In this document: in pieces, positions 34,303-43,088 of the stretch | How positions within the stretch are numbered: position 1 is the stretch's first letter | Layout of the letters: each line of letters begins with the position of its first letter | The notes under the pieces: model-generated | Database searches by the model: none | Told to the model about the DNA's origin: nothing | The model's input: only the letters and a program-made list of their open reading frames with translations | Made by a program: the position numbers and the translations under genes | NCBI RefSeq assembly: GCF_036421915.1 | Contig: NZ_JAZGOM010000001.1 | Direction: 5' to 3' (one strand) | DNA: 64,000 nucleotides | Source: Georgenia_A wangjunii | Lineage (GTDB): Bacteria > Actinomycetota > Actinomycetes > Actinomycetales > Actinomycetaceae

Positions 34303-35670
34303 TCACACCCCTGCCCCGACCTCGTCCGCGTCGGCGACAACGGCCGCCAGACCGGTCCCCGCGACCCACGCGCCCGTCACCGCGAGGCCCGGCAGGCCCG
34401 CGAGGTCGGCGCGGAGGCGTGCGACGGGCGGCAGAGCGCCGGCCGACGGCGCGAGCGCCTCGCGCCACCGCACGACGCGCGCGGCGAGGACCTCGGGCGG
34501 CTCGACCCCGAGGAGCAGCGCGAGCTCGCGGGCCGCGAGGTCGGGCCCGACCCCGGCGGTGGACCGGCCGGGGCCGCCGTAGGACAGGCGCACGACGTGG
34601 ACGGCGGGCGCCGTCGCCTCCCCCAGCCAGCGCCACTTGGCGGTGGCGTGGGTGAGTGCCTTGGCTCGCACGTCCCTGGCACGGGGCGAGACGAGCAACC
34701 CGGCGCCGCGGGGCGCGGCGTCGAGCGCCCCGGAGCGTACGACGAGGGTGACGTGGGTGACGTCCCGCCCCCGCGGGAGCACGACGTCACTGGTGTCGAC
34801 GACGCCGGCGAGGAGACGCACTGCCTGTGGCCCCGGCGTCGCGACGACCACCCGCGGCGCGACCCACCGCTCCTCGCCACCCGGCCCGACCCCGCGCACC
34901 TCCCACGCCCCGCCGGGCCGCGCGCGCACGTCGACGGCGTGCGTGCTGGTGCGCACCTCGCCACCGGCGGACACCGCCGCGGCGAGGGCGCGGGGCAGGC
35001 GGAAGAGCCCGCCGGTCGTCGTCGCGACGACGGCGCCTGCCGGCGCGTCCGCCCGGAGCGCGCGCACGGCCGCGGCGAGCGAGCCGTGGACGCGCAGGGC
35101 GGCGCGCAGGCCCGGTGCGACTGCGTCGACGTGGAGGTTCTCGGGGTCGGTGGAGTGGATGCCGCCGGCGATCGGCCGCACCAGCTGCTCGAGGACGGCC
35201 TCACCCATCCGCGTGCGGACGAGCGTGGCGAGGTCCCCGGCGTCGGCGCCCGCCTCGGGCCCGAGGCCCGCGTCGCTCCGGGCGCGCGCGAGGCCGCCGG
35301 GGCTGAGGGCGGCCGCGACCTCCGGGGCGTCGAGGTCCCAGGGGATGCCGAGCGTGCTCGCCGGCGGGATCAGCAGGGCACGCTCGTGCCCGTCGGGGCC
35401 GGGCGCCCACACGGACGATCCCGCGCCGGCAGGCTCCTCCACCGGGAGGCCGAGCTCCCGGGCGAGCGCGGCCACCCGCCCACCCCGCACGGCGAACGAC
35501 TCGGCCCCGAGGTCCACCTCGTAGGCCCCGACGGTCCCGCCGACGACGCTCCCGCCGGGAGCCGACGCCGCCTCGAGGACCACCGGGCGCAGGCCCCGGC
35601 GCACGAGGGCGTGCGCAGCGGTCAGCCCCGCCATGCCGGCCCCCACGACGACGGCGTCGGCGTGCGTCAC
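34303..35670 (-). CDS. cgoX: Coproporphyrinogen III oxidase (HemY type)
   Basis: 455-residue FAD enzyme. The dinucleotide fold VVVGAGMAGLTAAHAL and FAD segment VVLEAASAPGG open the protein; the C-terminus has the family's VAGTGLAAVVADA. In actinobacteria this protein oxidises coproporphyrinogen III to coproporphyrin III, consistent with chdC in the same locus. GTG start at 35670 overlaps the hemE stop (GTGA). Confidence 0.92.
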   Translation of the reverse strand: MTHADAVVVGAGMAGLTAAHALVRRGLRPVVLEAASAPGGSVVGGTVGAYEVDLGAESFAVRGGRVAALARELGLPVEEPAGAGSSVWAPGPDGHERALLIPPASTLGIPWDLDAPEVAAALSPGGLARARSDAGLGPEAGADAGDLATLVRTRMGEAVLEQLVRPIAGGIHSTDPENLHVDAVAPGLRAALRVHGSLAAAVRALRADAPAGAVVATTTGGLFRLPRALAAAVSAGGEVRTSTHAVDVRARPGGAWEVRGVGPGGEERWVAPRVVVATPGPQAVRLLAGVVDTSDVVLPRGRDVTHVTLVVRSGALDAAPRGAGLLVSPRARDVRAKALTHATAKWRWLGEATAPAVHVVRLSYGGPGRSTAGVGPDLAARELALLLGVEPPEVLAARVVRWREALAPSAGALPPVARLRADLAGLPGLAVTGAWVAGTGLAAVVADADEVGAGV

Positions 35671-36731
35671 AGCGAGTGGGCGAGCTCGACGATGCGCGTG
35701 AGCACGCCCGGATCGGTCGTCGGCGGGACCCCGTGGCCGAGGTTGAGCACGTGCGCGGGTGCGGCGGAGCCGCGCGCGACGACGTCGCGGACGTGGCGCT
35801 CGAGGACCTCCCACGGCGCGGTGAGCAGCGCCGGGTCGATGTTGCCCTGGAGCGGGGTGCGCCCGCCGAGGCGCCGGTTCGCCTCGTCGAGCGGGAGCCG
35901 GTAGTCGACACCGACGACGTCCGCCCCGACGTCGCGCATGGCAGGCAGGATCTCGCTCGTCCCGGTGCCGAAGTGGACGACCGGTACGTCGAGGTCGGCG
36001 ACGTGGCGCAGCGCGCGGGCGCTGTACGGGGCCGCGTGCGCGGCGTAGTCCGCGGGTGCGAGCGAGCCCGCCCACGAGTCGAAGAGCTGGACGGCACGGG
36101 CCCCCGCCCCGACCTGCGTGCGCAGGAACGCGCCCGTGAGGTCCGCGACCCACTCCATGAGTCGGCGCCACGTCTCGGGGTCCGCGTGCATGAGGCCGCG
36201 GGCGGCGAGGTGGTCCCGTGACGGCCGACCCTCGACGAGGTAGGCGGCGAGGGTGAACGGGGCGCCGGCGAACCCGATGAGCGGCGTGGCGCCGAGCTCG
36301 GCGCTCGCGAGCCGCACGCCCTCGGCGACCGCGGAGGACTCACCGGCGTCGCGGGCGACGAGCCGGTCGACGTCCGCGGGAGAACGCACCGGCTCGGCGA
36401 CGACGGGGCCGACCCCGCTGACGATCTCGACGTCGACGCCCGCCGTGCGCAGGGGCACGACGATGTCCGAGAAGAAGATGGCGGCGTCGACGCCGTGGCG
36501 GCGCACGGGCTGGACGGTGATCTCCGCCGCGAGCTCGGGCCGCAGGCAGGCCTCGAGCATGCCGGTGCCCTCGCGAACGGCGCGGTACTCCGGCAGGGAC
36601 CTGCCGGCCTGGCGCATGAACCACACGGGCAGACGGGCGGGACGGCGGGCGGAATAGGCCTCGAGAAGGGCGGGACGGGCGTATTCCTGCGGGCGCTCGC
36701 CCGGGGGTGCGGGATCTCTCACGCACGCCAT
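35667..36731 (-). CDS. hemE: Uroporphyrinogen decarboxylase
   Basis: 354-residue enzyme converting uroporphyrinogen III to coproporphyrinogen III. It carries VWFMRQAGRSLPEYR, GFAGAPFTLAAYL and the late LNLGHGVPPTTDP. The start at 36731 lies 39 bp from the divergent hemA start, so both promoters share a very short region; no clear Shine-Dalgarno sequence was seen. It is the first gene of the leftward hemE-cgoX unit. Confidence 0.96.
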   Translation of the reverse strand: MACVRDPAPPGERPQEYARPALLEAYSARRPARLPVWFMRQAGRSLPEYRAVREGTGMLEACLRPELAAEITVQPVRRHGVDAAIFFSDIVVPLRTAGVDVEIVSGVGPVVAEPVRSPADVDRLVARDAGESSAVAEGVRLASAELGATPLIGFAGAPFTLAAYLVEGRPSRDHLAARGLMHADPETWRRLMEWVADLTGAFLRTQVGAGARAVQLFDSWAGSLAPADYAAHAAPYSARALRHVADLDVPVVHFGTGTSEILPAMRDVGADVVGVDYRLPLDEANRRLGGRTPLQGNIDPALLTAPWEVLERHVRDVVARGSAAPAHVLNLGHGVPPTTDPGVLTRIVELAHSL

Positions 36732-36770
36732 TGTGCCCGGCCCGCACCGGAATGGTTCACTAAGGGCCTT

Positions 36771-38117
36771 GTGGCCCTTCTCCTCCTTTCCGCGAACCAC
36801 CACGACCTCGACCTCGCCGACATCGACCTCGTCGGCGCGGCGGTGGAGCGTGCCGGCGCGGCCGCCTGGGTCGCCGCCCCCGGGGTGCGCGGCGCCGTCG
36901 TCCTGGCCACGTGCAACCGCGTCGAGCTCTACCTCGACACGGAGGACCCGGACGGCGCCGCAGCGGCTGCCCGGGCGATCCTCGCCGCGCACACCGAGCA
37001 CGCGGCGTCCGAGACACCCACGCGCCTGAGCGAGCTGCGCGGCGAGGACGCCGTGCGCCACCTCTTCGGGGTGACGGCCGGCCTCGACTCCATGGTCGTC
37101 GGCGAGCGAGAGATCGCCGGGCAGGTGCGACGCGCGCTCCGCGCGGCGCGCGAGGCCGGCACGACGACGCCGCTGCTCGAGCGCGCCCTCCAGCACGCCG
37201 CCCGCACGTCCCGGGAGGTCGCGCTCGCGACCGACCTCGCCCGTGCCGGACGCTCGGTCGTCTCGGTCGCCCTCGACCTCGCCGCCGCCCACGCGCAGGC
37301 GTGCCGGCGCGCGGACGGGGCCCCGGCGGACCCGCACGCCTCCGGGGTGCCCCGCGCGACCCTCGCCGGCCACCGCGCACTCCTCCTCGGCACCGGGTCC
37401 TACGCCGGTGCGAGCCTCGCGGCGCTGCGTGAGCGCGGGTGCACCGACGTCGTCGTGTGGTCCGGCAGCGGCCGTGCCGCCGGGTTCGCCGAGCGCCACG
37501 GCGTGCGCGCCGTCCCCGCCGACGGGCTCGCCGCGGCGCTGGCCGGCGTCGACCTCGTCGTCACGTGCCGCGGCACCGGCGCCCCCGTGCTCGACGCCGC
37601 CACGGTCGCCGCGGCCGCCCGGGACCGAGGGGACGAGCCGCTCGTCGTCGTCGACCTCGCGCTGCGCCCGGACGTCGAGGCGGACGTCGCCGCCGTGCCC
37701 GGCGTCGTCGTCGTCGACCTCGCCACGGTGCGCCGGCACACCCCGGCCGCGACGCGCACCGACGTCGAGCGCGCCCGCGCGCTCGTCGCGGAGGCGGTGC
37801 AGCGGTACGCGCTCGACCTCGAGGGCCGGGCCGCGGACCGGGCGGTCGTCGCCCTGCGCGCCGCGCTCGACGCCGCGGTCGCCGACGAGCTGGAGCGCCT
37901 GCCGCAGGGCGGGACCGTGCCCGTCGAGCACGCCCAGCGCGCCCTGCGCCGGCTCGCCGCGCGCCTCGCCCACACGCCCACCGTGCGCGCGCGCCGCGCC
38001 GCGCAGGAGGGCCGGACGTCCGAGCACCTCCTCGCCCTCGAGCAGGTCCTCGGGGTGCCCCTCACCGACCTCACCGCAGCCACCCCCGCGCCCGAGAGCC
38101 AAGGAACCGCCCGATGA
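36771..38117 (+). CDS. hemA: Glutamyl-tRNA reductase
   Basis: 448-residue first enzyme of the C5 heme route. The catalytic cysteine is C48 in LATCNRVELY; DSMVVGEREIAGQVR and the NADPH-binding LLLGTGSYAGASL follow. Start GTG at 36771 after AAGGG. The stop overlaps cpfC (ATGA). As the committed step it is the expected control point of the rightward hem operon. Confidence 0.95.
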   Translation: MALLLLSANHHDLDLADIDLVGAAVERAGAAAWVAAPGVRGAVVLATCNRVELYLDTEDPDGAAAAARAILAAHTEHAASETPTRLSELRGEDAVRHLFGVTAGLDSMVVGEREIAGQVRRALRAAREAGTTTPLLERALQHAARTSREVALATDLARAGRSVVSVALDLAAAHAQACRRADGAPADPHASGVPRATLAGHRALLLGTGSYAGASLAALRERGCTDVVVWSGSGRAAGFAERHGVRAVPADGLAAALAGVDLVVTCRGTGAPVLDAATVAAAARDRGDEPLVVVDLALRPDVEADVAAVPGVVVVDLATVRRHTPAATRTDVERARALVAEAVQRYALDLEGRAADRAVVALRAALDAAVADELERLPQGGTVPVEHAQRALRRLAARLAHTPTVRARRAAQEGRTSEHLLALEQVLGVPLTDLTAATPAPESQGTAR

Positions 38118-39232
38118 GCCTCACCCCGTACGACGCCGTCCTCCTCCTGTCCTTCGGCGGCCCCGAGGCGCCCGAGGACGTCGTGCCGTTCCTGCGCAAC
38201 GTCACCGCCGGGCGCGGCATCCCCGACGAGCGGCTCGCGGAGGTCGGGGAGCACTACTACGCCTTCGGCGGGCGCAGCCCGATCAACGACCAGAACCGCG
38301 CGCTCCTCGCCGCGCTGGAGGCCGCACTCACCGACGCGGGCGTGGAGGTCCCCGTCGTGTGGGGCAACCGGAACTGGGACCCCTACCTCGTCGACGCGCT
38401 CCGCGACCTCCACGAGGCCGGTGCACGCCGGGTCCTCACGCTCGTGACGAGCGCCTACGCCTCGTACTCGGGGTGCCGGCAGTACCGGGAGGACATCGCG
38501 GCCGCCCTCGCCGAGCTCGCCTCCGACGGCCGGACGCTCGCGATCGACAAGACGCGCCAGTACTACAACCACCCCGGGTTCGTGGCGGGGAACGTCGACG
38601 CCGTCGTCGCCGCCTACGAGCGGCTCGGCGCCGATGCGGCCGCCGCCCCGCTCGTCTTCGTCACCCACTCCATCCCGACGGCGATGGAGGCGGCCTCCGG
38701 GGCCGGTGGTCCCAACGGCGGGCTCACCTACAGCGCCCAGCACCTCGAGATCGCCCGGGAGGTCGCCGAGCGGGCCGGCGAACGGCTCGGGCGCGAGCTG
38801 CCCTGGCAGCTCACCTACTGCTCGCGCTCGGGGAACCCGGCGACGCCGTGGCTCGAGCCGGACGTCAACGACGCCCTCACCGACCTCCACGCCGCCGGGA
38901 CGCGCGCCGTCGTCGTCTCGCCCATCGGGTTCGTCTCCGACCACATGGAGGTCATCTACGACCTCGACACGGAGGCGAACGCGACCGCCGAGGAGCTGGG
39001 CGTGCGGATGGAGCGGGCCGCGACGGTGGGGACCCACCCGGCGTTCGTCTCGGCGCTCGTCGACCTGCTCGTCGAGCGCGCCGCCGCCGAGCGCGGCGAG
39101 GCACCCGACCGGGCGGCCCTCGGCCCCAGCGGTCCCTGGCACGACGTCTGCCCGCCCGGGTGCTGCCTGCTGCGCGCCGGGCAGCCCACCGGCGTCCCGG
39201 CCGCCTGCGAGCGCGCCGTCCCGACCGCCTGA
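38114..39232 (+). CDS. cpfC: Coproporphyrin III ferrochelatase
   Basis: 372-residue ferrochelatase that inserts iron into coproporphyrin III. It shows LLSFGGPEAPEDVVPFL, the catalytic FVTHSIPTAM and SPIGFVSDHMEVIYDLD. A cysteine-rich C-terminus (CPPGCC) fits the [2Fe-2S] cluster of actinobacterial ferrochelatases. ATG at 38114 overlaps hemA's stop with AAGGA upstream. Confidence 0.95.
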   Translation: MSLTPYDAVLLLSFGGPEAPEDVVPFLRNVTAGRGIPDERLAEVGEHYYAFGGRSPINDQNRALLAALEAALTDAGVEVPVVWGNRNWDPYLVDALRDLHEAGARRVLTLVTSAYASYSGCRQYREDIAAALAELASDGRTLAIDKTRQYYNHPGFVAGNVDAVVAAYERLGADAAAAPLVFVTHSIPTAMEAASGAGGPNGGLTYSAQHLEIAREVAERAGERLGRELPWQLTYCSRSGNPATPWLEPDVNDALTDLHAAGTRAVVVSPIGFVSDHMEVIYDLDTEANATAEELGVRMERAATVGTHPAFVSALVDLLVERAAAERGEAPDRAALGPSGPWHDVCPPGCCLLRAGQPTGVPAACERAVPTA

Positions 39233-39246
39233 GACTGGAGACAGAC

Positions 39247-39960
39247 GTGACCGAGCACCACGTGCCCACGCGCGCCGAGACCGACCGCATCAACGCCGAG
39301 ACCCGGTACACGATGTGGAGCGTCTTCGCGCTCTCGCAGCCCCTCCCGGACGACGCCGAGCGTCGTGCCGCCGTCGTCGCGTCGGCGGCGGACGCCGTCG
39401 CAGGCTCCGGCGTCGAGGTGCGCGGCTGGTACGACGTCGGCGGCTTCCGCGCCGACGCCGACCTCATGGTGTGGTGGCACGCGGCGGACCCGCGCGACGT
39501 CCAAGGCGCCTACCACCGGCTGCGCGCGAGCGCGCTCGGACCGCACCTCGCGCCCGTGTGGTCGGTCGCCGCGCTCCACCGGCCCGCGGAGTTCAACCGC
39601 GGCCACGTGCCGGCCTTCCTCGCGGGCGAGGCGCCACGGGACTACCTCACGGTCTACCCTTTCGTCCGCTCCTACGAGTGGTACCTCCTGCCCGACGACG
39701 AGCGCCGCCACCTCCTGCGTGAGCACGGGCTCGCGGCGCGCGACTACCCGGACGTGCGTGCCAACACCGTCTCGGCGTTCGCCCTCGGCGACTACGAGTG
39801 GATCCTCGCGTTCGAGGCGGACGAGCTCCACCGGCTCGTCGACCTCATGCGCGAGCTCCGCGCGACCGGCGCGCGCCGGCACGTCCGCGAGGAGGTGCCC
39901 TTCTACACGGGCCCGCGCGTCGACCTCGCGGAGTGGGCGCAGCGCCAGCCGCGCGCCTGA
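39247..39960 (+). CDS. chdC: Coproheme decarboxylase
   Basis: 237-residue HemQ/ChdC-family enzyme that converts coproheme to heme b using peroxide, the last step of the Gram-positive route. Family segments: MWSVFALSQ, FVRSYEWYLLPDDERRHLLR, and the late LGDYEWILAFEADELHRLVD. GTG start with GGAG 8 bases upstream, 14 bp after cpfC. Its presence defines the locus as coproporphyrin-dependent. Confidence 0.95.
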   Translation: MTEHHVPTRAETDRINAETRYTMWSVFALSQPLPDDAERRAAVVASAADAVAGSGVEVRGWYDVGGFRADADLMVWWHAADPRDVQGAYHRLRASALGPHLAPVWSVAALHRPAEFNRGHVPAFLAGEAPRDYLTVYPFVRSYEWYLLPDDERRHLLREHGLAARDYPDVRANTVSAFALGDYEWILAFEADELHRLVDLMRELRATGARRHVREEVPFYTGPRVDLAEWAQRQPRA

Positions 39961-39985
39961 GCGGCGCCCGGTGAGGACCGGCGGC

Positions 39986-40044
39986 CTATGAGGCGCGGCC
40001 GGTCGGCACGCCCGTCGGTGCCGGGGGCCCTACGAGGCGCGGCC
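39986..40044. repeat. Duplicated tail of the TetR gene
   Basis: CTATGAGGCGCGGCC (39986-40000) and CTACGAGGCGCGGCC (40030-40044) are near-identical, each followed by a GGCACGCCC-like block; the second copy encodes the last codons and stop of the TetR gene, the first a mirror of the same ending just beyond it. Confidence 0.6.
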
Positions 40045-40752
40045 CGCGGGCACGCCCTCGCCGGGTGCCGGCCCGCTGCCGGGCGCGTCGTCGGCGTCCG
40101 GTGCCAGCCGCCTGGCGGGCGCGTCGGCGACGCCGGTGACCGGCATGGCGTCGATCCGGTCGGCGGGCACCCCGACCGCTCGTAGGACGAACCGGTGCGT
40201 CGCGGCGAGCCGTCGCTCACCCTCCGCCGCGCTCGACGGGACAGTCCCGGTCCCGAGGCAGCCGTGGATGAGAGGGACGACGACGTCGAGGTCCTGGTCG
40301 GGCAGCTGACCCGCGTCGATGCCCTCGCGCAGGATCGCCCGCAGGATCGCCTCGACGAGCCCGACGTGCTCACGCAGCCGCCCGCGCGATGCGGCCGACA
40401 TCGCCCGACGCACGTCGACGCCGTGAGGGAGGTGGCCCGAGCCGACGAGCCGCGCCTGCTCGCGGACGTAGACCGTCAGCCTCTCGACGGCGCCGGTCGC
40501 CTCGGCCAGGGCCTCCCGGAGGTCCTCGGCGTAGCGGCGCGTCTCGTCCTCGATGAAGGCGAGGAGAAGCGCCTCCTTGTCCGGGAAGTGGTTGTACACC
40601 GCCGTGCGCCCGACGCCGGCCGCCGCCGCGAGGTCCGCCATGCTGATCGAGTCGAGCGTCCGCTCGCGCAGCAGGTGCGCGAGGGCCTCGAAGAGGGCGC
40701 GGCGCGTGCGGGCACGGTGCTCGGCGAGCGAGCCGCCCTGGATCTTGGGCAT
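40030..40752 (-). CDS. TetR family transcriptional regulator
   Basis: 240-residue regulator. The N-terminal HTH is clear (TRRALFEALAHLLRE, then MADLAAAAGVGRTAVYNHFPDKEALL); the ligand domain is not assignable. The start at 40752 is chosen because MPKIQGGSLAEHRARTRRAL is the usual beginning of such proteins; CAGGAT lies 6 bases upstream. It is convergent with chdC and faces no obvious divergent target, so its regulon is unknown. Confidence 0.87.
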   Translation of the reverse strand: MPKIQGGSLAEHRARTRRALFEALAHLLRERTLDSISMADLAAAAGVGRTAVYNHFPDKEALLLAFIEDETRRYAEDLREALAEATGAVERLTVYVREQARLVGSGHLPHGVDVRRAMSAASRGRLREHVGLVEAILRAILREGIDAGQLPDQDLDVVVPLIHGCLGTGTVPSSAAEGERRLAATHRFVLRAVGVPADRIDAMPVTGVADAPARRLAPDADDAPGSGPAPGEGVPAGRAS

Positions 40753-40822
40753 CGGGCCATCCTGCCATTTGATGACGACGGCCGCCCCGCCGTCACCATC
40801 GCGGGGCGTCAACGCCGAGCGC

Positions 40823-41272
40823 TCACTGAGCCGCGAGCTTCTCCCGCACCTGACGCTTGATGCGCCCGAGCATCCCCGCCATGCCGCGCAGCCGCAGCGG
40901 ACTGACGGCGTCCGCGAGACCGAGGCGGTTGTAGACGTCCGCCGGGACGCCGAGCACCTCGCGCGCGGACAGACCGTCGAGGCCCTCGTGGAGGATGCCG
41001 GCGAACCCGCGCGTCGTCGGTGCCTCCTGCGGGGCGGAGAAGAAGAGGTTGACCCTCGCGTCCTCCCCCACGCCGTCGACCTCGGTGAGGAGGAAGACCG
41101 GGGACTGGCACTCGGGGACGGGCTCGAGGAGCTCGGGGTGCTCGAGGTACCGCTCGGGCAGCTCGGGCAGGCCGCGGCTGAACTCGAGGAGCAGCTGCAG
41201 GCGGTCGGGGATCGTCAGGGCGGTGAAGTCCTCGACGATCTCCGCGAAGGAGTCCGGCAGCTCCTCGCTCAT
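40823..41272 (-). CDS. sufE: SufE family sulfur acceptor
   Basis: 149-residue SufE fold with the active cysteine at C55 (VPECQSPVFLLTEVD) and the late IKRQVREKLA helix. It accepts persulfide sulfur from a cysteine desulfurase. The ATG overlaps the sseA stop (ATGA), so it is coupled to a rhodanese; this pair occurs in many actinobacteria without the other suf genes. Confidence 0.92.
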   Translation of the reverse strand: MSEELPDSFAEIVEDFTALTIPDRLQLLLEFSRGLPELPERYLEHPELLEPVPECQSPVFLLTEVDGVGEDARVNLFFSAPQEAPTTRGFAGILHEGLDGLSAREVLGVPADVYNRLGLADAVSPLRLRGMAGMLGRIKRQVREKLAAQ

Positions 41273-42168
41273 CGGGCCGGCACCTCGCCGGGCTCCTCGC
41301 CCGTGACGACCGGCACGCGCACGGCGTTGCCCCACTCGGTCCAGGACCCGTCGTAGTTGCGCACGTCGGAGAAGCCGAGGAGGTGCTCGAGGACGAACCA
41401 CGTGTGGCTCGAGCGCTCCCCGATGCGGCAGTAGGCGATGACGGGCTCGTCCCGCTTGAGCCCCTTCTCCTCCTCGTAGATCGCGGCGAGCTCCTCGCGG
41501 CTGCGGAACGTGCCGTCCTCGTTGGCCGCGCGCGCCCACGGGACCGACTCGGCGCCGGGGATGTGGCCCCCGCGCAGGCTGCTCTCCTCGGGGTAGTCCG
41601 GCATGTGGGTGCGCTCGCCGGTGTACTCGGGCAGCGATCGGACGTCGACGAGCTGGCCGCCGAGGAACGCCTCGACGTCCTCCCGGAAGGCGCGCACGCG
41701 CGTGTCGTCCCGCTCGATGACGGGGTAGTCCGTCGTGGCGGGCGTCGGGGCGTCGGTCGTCATCTCCCGGCCCTCGGCCGTCCACGTGGCGCGTCCGCCG
41801 TCGAGGAGCCGGACGTCGGGGTGGCCGAAGAGCGTGAAGACCCACATGGCGTAGGCGGCCCACCAGTTGTTCTTGTCGCCGTAGAGGACGACCGTCGTCT
41901 CCCGCGTGATGCCCTTGGCAGCCATGAGGGCGGCGAACGCCTCGCCGTCGACGTAGTCGCGGCGGACCGGGTCGTTGAGGTCGAGGTGCCAGTCGATCTT
42001 CACCGCGCCCGGGATGTGGCCGGTCTCGTAGAGGAGGACGTCCTCGTCGCTCTCGGCGACGACGAGGCCGGGCTCGCCGAGGTGGGCGGCGAGCCACTCG
42101 GTGCTCACGAGGCGCTCGGGGTGCGCGTAGGCGGAGAACTTCGGGTTGTCGTCGTTGGGCAGAGCCAT
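41269..42168 (-). CDS. sseA: Thiosulfate/3-mercaptopyruvate sulfurtransferase
   Basis: 299-residue two-domain rhodanese. Both domains are visible: GHIPGAVKIDWHLDLN in the first and GGHIPGAESVPWARA with the catalytic cysteine in AYCRIGERSSHTW in the second. Start ATG at 42168 after GGAGGTGA. It moves sulfane sulfur, probably to the coupled SufE or other thiophilic acceptors. Confidence 0.92.
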   Translation of the reverse strand: MALPNDDNPKFSAYAHPERLVSTEWLAAHLGEPGLVVAESDEDVLLYETGHIPGAVKIDWHLDLNDPVRRDYVDGEAFAALMAAKGITRETTVVLYGDKNNWWAAYAMWVFTLFGHPDVRLLDGGRATWTAEGREMTTDAPTPATTDYPVIERDDTRVRAFREDVEAFLGGQLVDVRSLPEYTGERTHMPDYPEESSLRGGHIPGAESVPWARAANEDGTFRSREELAAIYEEEKGLKRDEPVIAYCRIGERSSHTWFVLEHLLGFSDVRNYDGSWTEWGNAVRVPVVTGEEPGEVPAR

Positions 42169-42605
42169 GCGGCTCACCTCCGTGATCGGGGTCGGCGTTG
42201 CTGCTTCCATCCTCTCACCGGGCGAGCCGGCACCGCCGTCCGGGGAGCCGGCGAGGGCGCGCCCACGTACCGCCATGCCCCGGCTCGCCGCCACGCCGCG
42301 ATCCCCCTCCGGCCCCCGGTCCGCCACGCGCGCCGCATTCGTCGCCGCGCCCTCAACGGTCGAGCGTGCGTGCTCGAACAGGCACGTCCCACGAGAACCC
42401 GCGGGGGCCTGCAGGAACGGGCGCGGCGAACACCTCGGGGCGGTGGGGTGGTGCGGGCGCTGGCGGGCGACGTGGGGCGTGGGCCGGGGTCGTGCGGGCG
42501 TGGGCCTCGGCCGTGGGGCCGTGGGGCGTGAGGCAGCAGATGGAACTCGTCACATCGCCGCTGTGCGGCCGGGCCGCGGGAGGGTCCGGCGCCTAGCCTG
42601 GGGGC
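42169..42605. other. 437-bp divergent intergenic region
   Basis: Lies between sseA (leftward) and the thioesterase gene (rightward). It holds the sseA ribosome binding site at one end and TAGCCT at 42594 at the other. The right half is a run of GTGGGGC-rich sequence with strong strand skew. No ORF with a plausible start and no RNA gene was seen. Confidence 0.5.
42594..42599 (+). promoter_or_regulatory. -10 element of the thioesterase gene
   Basis: TAGCCT lies 6 bases before the ATG at 42606, consistent with a leaderless transcript. Confidence 0.5.
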
Positions 42606-43040
42606 ATGGAAGAGCCTGACGACGACATCAACTTCCGAACCCGCAAGTGGATCCGGCCCGAGGACCTCAACGCCAACGGCACGCTCTTCGGCGGCAGCCT
42701 CCTGCGCTGGATCGACGAGGAGGCGGCGATCTACGTGACGATCCAGCTCGGTAACGAGCGGGTCGTGACGAAGTACATGTCCGAGATCAACTTCCTCAGC
42801 TCCGCCGAGCAGGGCGACATCATCGAGATGGGTCTCGTCGCCACGCGGTTCGGCCGGACATCGCTGACGATGCGGGCCGAGGTGCGCAACCTCCTCACCC
42901 GCAAGCGCATCCTCACGATCGACACCATCGTCTTCGTCAACCTCGACGACGCAGGCAACCCCGCGCCGCACGGTCACACCGACATCACCTACGAGCGGAA
43001 CCGCATCCCCGAGCGGCTGCGCTCCCAGACGACGACGTAG
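42606..43040 (+). CDS. Acyl-CoA thioesterase (hotdog fold, YciA type)
   Basis: 144-residue hotdog-fold thioesterase. The segment LNANGTLFGGSLLRWIDEEAAI carries the usual helix and catalytic aspartate of YciA/BFIT-type enzymes. It hydrolyses acyl-CoA in the cytoplasm; chain-length preference cannot be told. It stands alone with its own promoter. Confidence 0.87.
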   Translation: MEEPDDDINFRTRKWIRPEDLNANGTLFGGSLLRWIDEEAAIYVTIQLGNERVVTKYMSEINFLSSAEQGDIIEMGLVATRFGRTSLTMRAEVRNLLTRKRILTIDTIVFVNLDDAGNPAPHGHTDITYERNRIPERLRSQTTT

Positions 43041-43088
43041 CGGGGGCGTCGACGCAACGACGACGCCGCGCGGCAACGACCGGGATGC

